The position numbers and the translations under genes were made by a program. DNA of 64,000 nucleotides, from contig OY735207.1 of NCBI GenBank assembly GCA_963457665.1, forward strand, positions 43,575,614 to 43,639,613. The letters are read 5' to 3'. This document shows positions 53,415 to 61,100 of the stretch, one piece after another. The DNA is from Thysanoteuthis rhombus. Taxonomy: Eukaryota > Mollusca > Cephalopoda > Oegopsida > Thysanoteuthidae. Position 1 is the stretch's first letter. The number at the start of each line of letters is the position of its first letter. The notes beneath the pieces are model-generated. The model ran no database searches and was not told the origin of the DNA. It was given only the letters and a program-made list of their open reading frames with translations.

Positions 53415-55375
53415 TCATATAAATACTAGATTTAGTGAAATAATAGTCAGCAAATTAGTAGTTGAAATGACTTACTGCCACAATCAGAGAGTCAGCTCTA
53501 ACACAATATTTTCCCAAAACTTCATAAAATTACAATGGATGCATATCTTTGAAATGATCAGGTTGTAGTAAATAAAGAACAAGTTTCATTACAGTCAAAT
53601 TCTGTTAATACCAGAGGATTAAAGAAAAATCTACATTGTTTTCACTTTGCTGTACATCTAATGTAATTTGCTATAACACAATTCAAAAGAGAAAGACTTC
53701 ACAATTCAAAGCGTTTTGTTCTTGCAATATCAAAACAACTAAGAGGATCCTCTCCTGTTCCAGTCTTTGTTCAATCACAGCCAAGGATCAATCAGAAGAA
53801 TAAGGACTAGATGTAGGAGACACATTCTCCAAAGCTGTACCTCCTAACTGCACTAAAATGATTAGGGTTGGGGCTATTCCCAGATGTTCGTGGCATGCAA
53901 TAGGCAAGGCCAAGGTAACTGGACATATTTTTAGAAACAAAACTTGAACATTTCTTACCGCTAAGCGTGTATTTGAGGAATTCTTCACCATGCACCAAAT
54001 TGAACCAGCATTACAATGAGCTTTGGCCTGAAAAAAGAAAAATATTGGTCAGGATAATACCGAAAAACTAGCAAGGTCATGTGGCACTGCCTGACTTTTT
54101 ATTAATACTCTTCATAGAATAATCTGTTTCTTTCATATACATTTTTAATGAAAATTAAACAGAAAGGAGGAAAAAAATCATTTTACATTGTGTAGCAATA
54201 GAAAATACTGTATATACATGTACATTATTTATAGAAAATGAAATTATTCTGAGTATTGCCAAAAGAAACTTCTGAGAGTCTAGATGGTGGCAACAACAAA
54301 GATGAGGAAATTGGTCAGAAAGAATGAATGAATAATAGAATACAACACCTAGTCTCATAAATTCAGACAGAAATGAGACAAAGTACACCATAACTTTGTG
54401 GTATAGACAACAGGGACAAGAATCAATGTATACTAATAACATACAATAGAAAAGCTGTTACTTCAAGCATAGAAGAGAAAAATAAAATGAATTTCTCACC
54501 TTTGGTGCTAACCTGAGAAGGTCATACTCAAAGACTTCACCAGAAAGTCCAGCAGAGAAAAGACGATTGCCAACCCAGACCAAGGTTTCTACAGATCGAT
54601 CAGTATCACCTGGAATCACCTTTTCTTTGTACCAGTTTCCAAGAATTTCTATGGATCCATCTGCCCTGAATAATAATGAACATACAACAGACTTAGCATC
54701 CAAATGAATTTAAGCTCAATGTCTTTATAGCTTTATACTCAGAGGTCACAATAGTGGAGCAACCAGAAAAGACTAATCTGAGGAAACTATCTTATGGTCT
54801 GCAAGACTAGCTTGTTAAACATTGTACAACAGGCTCCTCAACATCTTTAATTGACTACAAACTTACAAAAACTATGCAGTTCTTATTGATAACTTCTCTT
54901 TATTAGCTAATATATGACGGGTGAAATATATAGAGCCCTCACCCAGAAATAAATATCATCCAATCTGGTTAACTTGCTCCAATGTCTGAGGGAAGTGGGT
55001 GTTAGAATTCATTGACAAATTGATTTGAGTTAAAGAACAGCATTCAACAATATTCAAGCCAGTGTATGCAGTTTTTCCAAATGTTTTTAATTTTTTCAAC
55101 TTTTCTTTGTGACAACTTGGTTCCAGCTTGAACACATTGCACTGTTCATTGCAGGAGTCATTATGAAATTCACTGGTGACTTAATTAGTGTGCTTGGATA
55201 TCTTTGCCTAGATGATCTTTGTTAAAGGAAGATGGAAGTGAAAAAATCAAAAATCAAAACCTGTTTCTTACCTTGACAGAGCCAGCTTCTGATTGGTCTC
55301 ATTATAACAAAGATTGGTTATTCCTTGTGGAACATAATTGAAAAAACGGACTTGATGGAGGCGAAAATCAGACAT
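39355..55375 (-). CDS. UTP4: UTP4/cirhin, WD40 protein of the small-subunit processome, complete, 17 coding exons
   Basis: Seventeen coding exons join without a stop into 682 codons. Human UTP4 is about 686 residues. Exons in transcript order: 55375-55272, 54665-54500, 54027-53959, 52323-52239, 51783-51618, 50724-50649, 49813-49766, 48313-48094, 47086-47019, 46589-46487, 46306-46146, 44916-44733, 43435-43329, 42631-42536, 42069-41887, 41057-40965, 39474-39355. All introns are GT-AG and phases match throughout. The start MSDFRLHQVRFFNYVPQGI parallels the cirhin N-terminus (MGEFKVHRVRFFNYVPSGI), and the end VLKMKKFGAS parallels the family's KKKKFGT tail. Between them run WD40 repeats (GTDGGAVVLFNIE, GGIDNIRVWSV, GDSQGRITFWDSKFGTELK, GNGSGEVHVFDTTSGE). 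Known role: UTP4 is a t-UTP/UtpA subunit needed for rDNA transcription and 18S pre-rRNA processing in the nucleolus. Human cirhin mutation causes North American Indian childhood cirrhosis. No truncation or frameshift was seen. Confidence 0.96.
39475..40964 (-). other. UTP4: UTP4 last intron, with AT arrays
   Basis: This contains AT microsatellites at 39669-39697 and 39991-40060 and a C-run near 40140. A hammerhead-like decayed motif (CTGACAAAGGC..GAAACATTGTG) lies at 40208-40240 on the + strand. No exon was seen. Confidence 0.7.
40965..41057 (-). CDS. UTP4: UTP4 exon 17
   Basis: Residues 613-643: PFPDRSIKYKRFGCQG through LHAFHITWKFK. Confidence 0.88.
41058..41886 (-). other. UTP4: UTP4 intron 16, no features
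   Basis: This is AT-rich sequence with an A-run at the acceptor side. I saw nothing else. Confidence 0.7.
41887..42069 (-). CDS. UTP4: UTP4 exon 16
   Basis: Residues 552-612: IHEFCYTRNDYTMWSKQGRR, then FHPQWLQRTTKIT. It parallels the cirhin VFEYSIPDKQYTDWSR..HHLWLQRDTPIT. Confidence 0.94.
42536..42631 (-). CDS. UTP4: UTP4 exon 15
   Basis: Residues 520-551: LPTAISFHPKQPVLFLAYSD. It is phase 0 to 0. Confidence 0.92.
42632..43328 (-). other. UTP4: UTP4 intron 14, no features
   Basis: This holds only short ACATA-rich and A-run segments. Confidence 0.7.
43329..43435 (-). CDS. UTP4: UTP4 exon 14
   Basis: Residues 484-519: LLEVSSDGRYVATGNGSGEV, then HVFD, a clear WD40 blade. Confidence 0.94.
43500..43997. 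mobile_element. MITE-like interspersed repeat in UTP4 intron
   Basis: It is bounded by perfect 11-bp inverted repeats, ACCTCTGCCAA (43500-43510) and TTGGCAGAGGT (43987-43997). Inside are paired blocks around CCTCCCCTGCATGA and CACCTCCTCTGCATCA. A related TTGGCAGAGGTAT segment recurs near 50.15 kb, where similarity seems to continue past the inverted repeat. The true ends are therefore uncertain. Confidence 0.55.
44388..44433. repeat. (AT)n microsatellite
   Basis: About 22 AT units in a UTP4 intron. Confidence 0.94.
44733..44916 (-). CDS. UTP4: UTP4 exon 13
   Basis: Residues 423-484: HQMVFTPDCTKFILATNVGT, then LQILNFEQNE. The donor GTACTT is suboptimal. Confidence 0.92.
44917..46145 (-). other. 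UTP4: UTP4 intron 12, no clear features
   Basis: This is a 1.2-kb intron. A GC-rich segment near 45.77-45.87 kb (CCGCTGCCGCGG) stands out from the AT-rich surroundings and may be a SINE or other repeat scrap. I could not identify it. Confidence 0.6.
46146..46306 (-). CDS. UTP4: UTP4 exon 12
   Basis: Residues 369-422, including IVCSTISNNAKLLAYSTVDQ, which parallels the cirhin IICSCISPCGSWIAYSTV. Confidence 0.93.
46487..46589 (-). CDS. UTP4: UTP4 exon 11
   Basis: Residues 335-369: KQLVHTAKDTNILLLQYPTH, then LEVWKLGHSS. It matches the cirhin LLLFQFAHHLELWRLGS block. Confidence 0.92.
47019..47086 (-). CDS. UTP4: UTP4 exon 10
   Basis: Residues 312-334: STDTNITVVTSPTKFMKISG. Confidence 0.88.
47418..47475 (-). 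mobile_element. tRNA-derived SINE fragment
   Basis: On the - strand, TGACATAGTGGAAAAG resembles an A-box. CCTGCCTTGGAAATCAGTATTTTGAATTC resembles the anticodon arm and B-box of a tRNA. A scrap sharing ATACTGATTTCCAAGG occurs near 7680-7705. Confidence 0.45.
47528..47760 (+). mobile_element. mariner-type 5' end
   Basis: After a TA, CGAGGTCTGTCCAGAGAGTA begins a block homologous to 38205-38330. Near 47720 ATGATCGAGCATGTTCATCC resembles the start region of mariner transposases (MIEQR-like), which quickly decays. Confidence 0.6.
48094..48313 (-). CDS. UTP4: UTP4 exon 9
   Basis: Residues 239-312: DENIVVGSGVDPSIVYIENI, a basic linker (PKRAKGKHSG) and HFHSHDVRDALFIGRHLVLG. The HxHDVR motif is conserved in cirhin. 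Confidence 0.92.
48526..48690. mobile_element. Palindromic Penelope-like repeat with hammerhead-like core
   Basis: Two arms of about 60-70 bp are near-perfect inverted copies around 48595-48603. Each arm holds CAACGGCCGAAACGTTGTATG, the GGATGGTCC block and the ATATCAGTA edge. On the + strand CTGACGA (48595-48601), a GGCCGT/ACGGCC stem and GAAAC (48623-48627) make a well-paired hammerhead-like core. Confidence 0.7.
48595..48632 (+). ncRNA. Hammerhead-ribozyme-like motif
   Basis: The hammerhead consensus is CUGANGA, stem II, GAAA, stem III. Here CTGACGA is followed by one unpaired A, a perfect 6-bp stem II (GGCCGT/ACGGCC) with an 8-nt loop, then GAAAC and GTTGTA. The extra A before stem II and the short helix III are departures. 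Activity is unproven. Confidence 0.4.
49766..49813 (-). CDS. UTP4: UTP4 exon 8, 48-nt microexon-like
   Basis: Residues 223-238: CLCTHKADVLCLAVNR. Both ends are in phase 0, so skipping would delete 16 residues without a frameshift. Confidence 0.88.
50020..50480. repeat. Interspersed repeat related to the 43.5-kb element
   Basis: TTGGCAGAGGTATATGCTCTCC..GTGC (50153-50180) matches the end of the 43.5-kb element. Two parallel tracts containing AATTGAAATCTATAGAGAACTTTTAGATA and AATTAAAATCTATAGGGTACTTTCAGATA (about 50207 and 50368) show an internal duplication. Confidence 0.5.
50649..50724 (-). CDS. UTP4: UTP4 exon 7
   Basis: Residues 197-222: DMTVVSGDSQGRITFWDSKF, a WD40 blade. Confidence 0.92.
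51160..51590 (+). repeat. Purine-rich minisatellite, 22-bp unit
   Basis: Three longer units of 34-36 bp (GAAACCAGAAAGAAAAAGGGAG..) lead into about ten copies of a 22-bp unit, GTGGAAACCAGAGAGAAAGAGA, with an ACCA to AACA variant block near 51415-51500. It lies at the very start of a UTP4 intron. The transcript therefore carries a CU-rich array directly after the exon 6 donor. Confidence 0.93.
51618..51783 (-). CDS. UTP4: UTP4 exon 6
   Basis: Residues 142-197: RILCLDWHVSEDVIVTGGID through RQSIVWCIKIL. A GA minisatellite starts within about 25 bases of its 5' splice site. Confidence 0.93.
51913..52090. repeat. Penelope-like repeat copy with AT tract
   Basis: An AT tract is followed by GTGTACTGTAAAGAGTGAGACAGACTCGGGAGT, TAAGGTTTATTAATCCTTA and a - strand hammerhead-like scrap (CTGAAGA at 52051-52045, GGAAC in place of GAAAC). 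It is homologous to 53091-53250. Confidence 0.7.
52239..52323 (-). CDS. UTP4: UTP4 exon 5
   Basis: Residues 114-142: VGTDGGAVVLFNIENNDLQ. The donor GTTTGT is weak, yet the protein alignment and phase require it. Confidence 0.9.
52350..52391. repeat. (AT)n microsatellite
   Basis: About 20 AT units, about 30 bases beyond the exon 5 acceptor of UTP4. Confidence 0.94.
52392..53090 (-). other. UTP4: UTP4 intron 4, distal part
   Basis: A - strand scrap (CTGATGAAGGTTGTCAGATCAAAA, about 52456-52433) looks like another decayed hammerhead-type motif. The rest is AT-rich without recognisable content. Confidence 0.5.
53091..53250 (-). repeat. Penelope-like repeat copy with AT tract
   Basis: This is the second copy of the 51.9-kb repeat: AT tract, GAGTGAGACAGACTCGGGAGTGAAG, GTAAGGTTTATTAATCCTTA, then the hammerhead-like core on the - strand. 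The two copies differ at roughly one base in five. Confidence 0.72.
53196..53232 (-). ncRNA. Hammerhead-ribozyme-like motif, best preserved copy
   Basis: On the - strand CACCA precedes CTGATGA (53225-53219). A T, the stem GGGA/TCCC closed by GAAA, then GAAAC (53205-53201) and ATGTATGG follow. CCA before the core can pair with TGG after a GTA cleavage-type triplet, forming helix I. All invariant core bases are present. The T before stem II and the minimal helix III are atypical. Function is not shown. Confidence 0.45.
53351..53411. repeat. (AT)n microsatellite
   Basis: About 29 AT units in a UTP4 intron. Confidence 0.95.
53959..54027 (-). CDS. UTP4: UTP4 exon 4
   Basis: Residues 91-113: AKAHCNAGSIWCMVKNSSNTRLA. 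It is 69 nt, starting and ending in phase 0. Confidence 0.9.
54500..54665 (-). CDS. UTP4: UTP4 exon 3
   Basis: Residues 35-90: RADGSIEILGNWYKEK through the first WD repeat FSAGLSGEVFEYDL. Confidence 0.93.
54666..55271 (-). other. UTP4: UTP4 intron 2, no features
   Basis: I recognised nothing beyond the splice signals. Confidence 0.7.
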
Positions 55376-55398
55376 TGTTCTGTAAACTTTTTTCACAC
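55272..55398 (-). CDS. UTP4: UTP4 exon 2, start codon
   Basis: The acceptor TTGTGCGCAG is followed by 23 nt of 5' UTR and the ATG at 55375. It encodes residues 1-35. Codons upstream of the ATG are open, but the cirhin family begins at this Met. The donor is AAG|GTAAGA. Confidence 0.9.
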
Positions 55399-56554
55399 CT
55401 GCGCACAAGAGAAAAAACGAAATTTTACAAACTGTTTTATGCATTATAACTAGGGCATACATTTGTATATGTATATATATGTGCGAATGCACAGATGCAT
55501 GTATACAAGGGTTCTACCCAAAAGTTCAGGGAATCAGAACAGCACAAGCAGCCTGAATTTAGTATGGATTTTTTTTGAGCTGTTTACATACTCAAGAGGA
55601 AGTACTTCAAAGGAAACTAGCACCTAATAATCTTTTTTATCCATGGTCAATTACCCAACCTTTTCAGTCACACATCATACATCTTGTAATATATTTGGTG
55701 ACTTAAATGTCACAACTGGCATCACTTCTGTCAAGAGAGATAGACAAAAGCAAACCCAAAAGAACTCCCTCTCTTTTCCAGTGCTTCGAACTAACACAGT
55801 TGAGGGAGAGTCAGTCAAATGGTGACAACAAAAGTTTTATTTCCTATTCAACCTTCTTATCACTTCCTCTTTCTTCCTATCCAATATCCTTAATGAACTG
55901 GTACTTCAACCAATATGAAAATACATTTCTTATCTTAATTCATCATTGCTCAGTTTTGTTGACGAAAACTTTGGGAGAGGATTCAAAGGTTTGCTGCGAG
56001 TCTGACTTAGGTCACTTTGGCGTATATGGAAGAGGCAATCACTTCCATGGCTGCTGTAGAAGGTCTGACAACCAAAGGGAGATCTGGTTTCACAGCATCA
56101 CTCCTTCTCAGCTGATGGGCAGCATTGATAGTCCCCAGGTCTGAACATTCTGATTTTTTCTAAAAGTGGATTGCGGTGTGCACATTGCCATCCCCACCCA
56201 TTAAACCATATCGTTACTTGCATGACCCAGCAATCTGAACCACAAACCCATTTAATCAATTAAACATTTGAATTGAAATATCCAGTGATGCATTAAAAAA
56301 GATTTGCCACTTACATATTAGATTAAGAAAATACAGGTATACCTCGATAAGTGCAATAAATTACTTTCCTAACCGCACAGTTCATTATCTTATAATGATT
56401 TAAAGTGTTTTTTCTTCAGCTTATTTTCAGTTACAATAGCTTTCAATCGATAAGAAAAGAAAAAAAAAAAGAACTTTTAAAAATGTAAATTTAACAAAGC
56501 TCTGAATTTTTATTCTTTTTTACATGTCTTCATGAAATCTTTTCCAAAACCTGC

Positions 56555-56607
<53 letters not shown>

Positions 56608-57553
56608 TAGTTGCTTCAACGTAGCAATGCTCTCACTATACTACTTACTATATATATATGTATATATTAAATCAAGCCAAATAATCAGAAAACTCAATTG
56701 ATATATTGACTGTTGGTGTTTTACACATTCTTCTTAAAACTGCTAACTAAAAAAACAAATAAATCAAATATTTGATTATAAAAAAATAGGGGAGATGAAA
56801 TGCAAAAGGTTGGTAGCATAAATTTACCATTGCAGACAATCGCAGAAACATAACTTAGTAAGAAAATGATTTCCAAGTTTTAAGAATGGTTTTAGTCATA
56901 TTCAATAGATTGTTTACAATTAAAAAATATATTATCAAATAATGAAAAAAAAAAACTCATGACTTGGAGTAGAGGTCTGTACTAAGAAAAAATGTAATTT
57001 ATTAGTACTATTTTTTTTCGTTGAATTAGTGGATTATTGATATTATTATTCTAATTTTATCAATCTATTAATTTTATTATCATAAAATACCAAATATCAG
57101 TTTGATATACCCTTTCAAGAAAAATAAATAAATAGTTGAATTTTCAATCGAACAGTGAACAATATTTCCATTCCTAAACGAATGTTACTATAAGATTTCT
57201 CCAGTTTTCAGATTTAAACAAATTGATCGACACAGTGGCACTGAAAAAAAAACATTTTCTAAACTAACATTATTTCTCATAGAACAAATTTTTAATTCAG
57301 ATCAATTACCAACGTGTGATCGAGGTTGGAGGACTGAAAAGAGAATAATTGGAACAATCACCACGTGTTTCTTCTCTCTCTTTTAAATACAACGCTTCTT
57401 TTTTTTTCTTCAGACAGAAAATCGGCACTCAGAGTGAGTACCACAAAGTCCTGTAAATAACGTTTTTTGGGGGGGATAAATTGCAATCCCTACCAAGGAG
57501 AAATATCATTCTTAATCGAATCTTCAGAGGAAGGCAATGTGACATGTACTTAC
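55399..57553 (-). other. UTP4: UTP4 intron 1 (5'-UTR intron)
   Basis: It carries an AT microsatellite at 56557-56606 and A-runs. A 145-codon + strand frame at 55707-56144 has no family signature. Confidence 0.5.
56557..56606. repeat. (AT)n microsatellite
   Basis: About 24 AT units. Confidence 0.95.
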
Positions 57554-57620
57554 CCACATGGAAATCAGCTTTCGTTTACACTTCCGGAAAAATAAACGGT
57601 GTAATTTCCCCTGCTTAAAA
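57554..57620 (-). promoter_or_regulatory. UTP4: Probable UTP4 noncoding first exon and ETS-box promoter
   Basis: On the - strand a strong donor (GGG|TAAGTA, with GTAAGT starting at 57553) follows 5'-UTR-like sequence. The ETS/GABP-type box CCGGAAGT lies at 57587-57580. Such boxes are common near the transcription start of housekeeping and ribosome-biogenesis genes. Exon 2 has an acceptor 23 nt before the ATG, so an upstream noncoding exon is required. The true start site is not visible. Confidence 0.55.
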
Positions 57621-57699
57621 ATAACCCGCCAGATATTTTCAAACAACTAATGTTCAGCGGTCATGTTGCCAGTACGGATATTTTACATCCAGATCTGGA

Positions 57700-58085
57700 T
57701 ACTTTTCCAGGCATTTAGATATTTCACATCCAGACAAATATTTTTTCGACGAGATTTAGTTATTTTGAAATCTTTCCAGATATTTTTTAGATATCGGTGA
57801 AATTTTTAGGTATTCACCTAAAATATTTAGATATTCATCTAAAAATATCTAAAAAGTTTAGACCAGAACCAATAATCCAAATTTAATCACCGTGTACGAA
57901 TTCAAATATATCCGAATTTTTTGTGAGTCTGATTTTTTTTTTAATGTTAATTAATTTTTGTACAAATGTTGAATTGCATTTCATTTTTATGAATTGCATC
58001 GAAAAAAAAAGTCTTAATGAATGCATAATATATTTTTGTAATTCTTTTTCAGATATTCTTCTGAAAAATTTAGATATTTTTTGAC
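57700..58085. repeat. Diverged TTTAGATATTTT-motif region
   Basis: At least ten copies of AGATATT or its near variants are scattered at irregular 12-40 base spacing just upstream of UTP4. This is cryptic simplicity and not a clean tandem array. Confidence 0.6.
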
Positions 58086-58170
58086 TGGATCAGAGCCAGA
58101 TAGACGTGGATTTAGTCAACTTCGACAGAGTTAAAAGGCTGAAGTTGATGACGATGATGATGGCATGGTA
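58086..58170 (+). mobile_element. Possible LINE 3' junction scrap
   Basis: GAGTTAAAAGGCTGAAGTTGATGACGATGATGATGG resembles the LINE junction GTTAAAAGACTGATGATG at 29.58 kb. The similarity is too short for certainty. Confidence 0.35.
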
Positions 58171-61100
58171 AAATTTGAACACAGGATGGGAGTTGAAATC
58201 TCATTAGAGGCAACCAAATGGGGAGGTTCAATTGGCCATCTTTGTGTGAACTCGATTTGTGACAATATATGGATTTTAAAAATCCCCCAAACCAACAATT
58301 TTATAGATTAGAATATGAGCATTAGTGTAAATACATTTTGGGTGGTAGTACTTATTCCAGTGCTGTAGATCCCACATTTAAAAGAATGCCGATATCGCAA
58401 CTTTAATCAGGGTAGCTGTAATTCCAGCATATCAGTTCCATAATATCATAACAAAAGCTCTTACCATAGGTGTATGAGCAACTGACCCCCTCTCCCTGAA
58501 TTCAGGCAAAACTATGGAAAAATTTAAGGAAATCAATCACTCTGCACCATCCAACCAAAGAGTCCCTATGGGCCTATGGCTCCCGCCTACTTGGCAGGTG
58601 AGAAATAAAAGAAATATCTTACTAAAGATATTAGAAATAACAACGACAAAAATTTAATAAAACTATAAAATACTACAGTAAATTACTATTTGAATAAAAT
58701 CTTTTTTTCAAAACTTTATATTTACAACATTTGAGCTTAAACTTTTGGTATCTGCTGAATCAGATTTTCCTCTTGGTTGAACAGTTCCTTGGTAGTTTAT
58801 ACTTTCTAATAATTCTCCATTTGGCAGTCATTTTCTTTGGTGAGGGAAGGAATGAGAACAATACTAGTGTTTTTTGTTTTTTTTAAATGCCAAAATTACT
58901 TCTGAATTATGTTCATATTAGGGTCACCCTATATATCTTATAAATTTGGGTAAAACTGGCATCTTGAATAAATTAATCCTCTTTAAATGTTTCAAGTGCT
59001 CGAAAACTCAAGATGGCTGGTATTAGGAGCATTGCTGCCAACTTTCGCGTTAAATCCAGAGTGTTTCTTGCTTTGGCAGCTCGAAAGGGAAACCAGTTAC
59101 ATGGGCACACTATTTTGGTAACCCACCTTTTTTTTTTCTTACAAACCTTTCCTAGCATCAAGTCATCCGACAGTGGCAACGCTTCTGAATTCAACCGGGT
59201 CAATGTTGCCATTATTTTCTCCGTACTACATATTTAGAATATATATTCAACCAATTGATCAGTTTTGTATCTAGTTTTTTTTATTCTCAATTTTCTTGTC
59301 TAACAAAAAAAAAAGTAAAAAAAAAAAAACATTGACTTTGAAACAGTTGTTAAATTTAATTTGAAAACGATGTGTAAAGTTCTTATCTAAATGGGAACTT
59401 TAAACATGTTTTCAAAATTGCCTCTGATTTGTGGAAGGTGAAATTAAACCGGCCTCTGATGAATGAGAAGAATTTTTAAAACTGACAGGATAAAGAAAAG
59501 GGAGATTCTATTCATTTGGGCAGACCAGCCCGCAGTCAGCAGAAATGATAGAGAGAAATGAACAAAACCGCATCTACCTAGAAATAAGCTTGTCATCCAG
59601 AATCATTTAATCGACCAATTTGAGAAAACTAACTCAAAAGATACTTTCAGACCAATTTTGTCATTTTTGTTGTCTTCACAACATTTCGGCCAAAACTTGT
59701 AACCGTCGATTATGATACTCACCATGTCCACCAATATATATTTCCTAATAATCTGGTCCTGGGATCAAGGTCGTGACTTCTAGGGAACCTGATGAGATTT
59801 ACCAGCAGTTTTATCCACTCAAGCATTGGTTTTGGAAACCTTAATCTCCATGTTTTTTCTTTTCAAATTGGAGGCATTTATGGTGTTTACATCTATGCCA
59901 GGCATACTGATTGGATTATTTGATCACTGCAGACAGGAATTAATAAACACAAAAGATGAGCCCGAGGATAATGGCAATTCATAATTTATCATTACAATAA
60001 GTAATTTTCATTTCTATTTCCAGTCTACAAATACACTATTCCAAATAATTTTTTAGATGAGACATATTAACCTTCGTATTGTTTAATTTGAATTAATTTT
60101 TTTATCTTCTCAGAAGCCCACAGAGTACAGCAACCAACATTGAGATAGAAAGATAATAAAATGAAATGAAAACAAAGTCAAGAGAAAAAAAAAAAGCCAG
60201 TATTTTTATTCCACCTATATCTAGAATTCAGAACTGACTCTGAATCCACTGCTTTGAAATATACATCTACTATGGCATTAACACTGGCCACAAGTGGACT
60301 TCTTATTTTGAAATGCCAACATTTCAATTCCATGTCTCTAACAAAATGGATACCACCAATAGCTGATGCAGACAAACATGCATTTCACAACCACCATGGA
60401 TTTACCGTTCACTGTAAAGTTTGAAGCAATAGAAAGTAAAAGAACAAAAACAATATCGTAAAGAAGGATAAAATGATTTTAATTGCCATAATAAAAACTG
60501 TACAAGGGTTATAATATATACATTTTTTTTTTCCTTTCTTTTGTATATTTATTTACATTGATTAATGAAAAAAAAACATAATGGTGAAAGGATAGGAACC
60601 AGGTACAAAAGAACTGGGAAGAATGAAACAATAACAAATGTCTACAGGTGTAACGTGAGACTTGATTGTGATTTCGGAATTCAATCCAACCAACATGTCT
60701 TCATTTTTTTTTTTTGTATTACTGCCCTTTAAATGGTGTACACTTTAATCATACCTCATCAGACAATCATCAGGAAACTTAACATTGAATTCATCATTAT
60801 AATTTACAGGTATTCCCCACTCTTCAAAAGTTCACTTTATTTCACTTCGTTTTCACAAAAGACCTCAAACCACCATAGCTTTGAACTGTGTCTGTGAGCA
60901 TCTGTGCTTTACCCCGATTTATTTAGTGCCTCGGTTAGCAAGATGCATCTTGAAATATTAGAAAAGCTTAAGAGAGCTTGTAACGGTTTTACACTTGGCA
61001 TAAAACTGACAAACATAGGAGGTTATGTTTGGGTCCGGTAACACACATAAAATTTTATCATCGGAATTAGTGGTAATTGTTACTTTGCTTTATGCCATTT

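Noticed and set aside
55707-56144. 145-codon frame in UTP4 intron 1
   Set aside because: It is opposite to UTP4 and has no recognised domain or splice support. It is probably chance.
58973-59237. Overlapping 79- and 74-codon frames in a GC-richer patch
   Set aside because: The two strands are equally open and neither resembles a known family. It could be a repeat or a small exon, but no evidence decides.
59660-59710. ACAACATTTCGGCC segment as another hammerhead-like copy
   Set aside because: The - strand has GGCCGAAATG but no CTGANGA at the proper distance.
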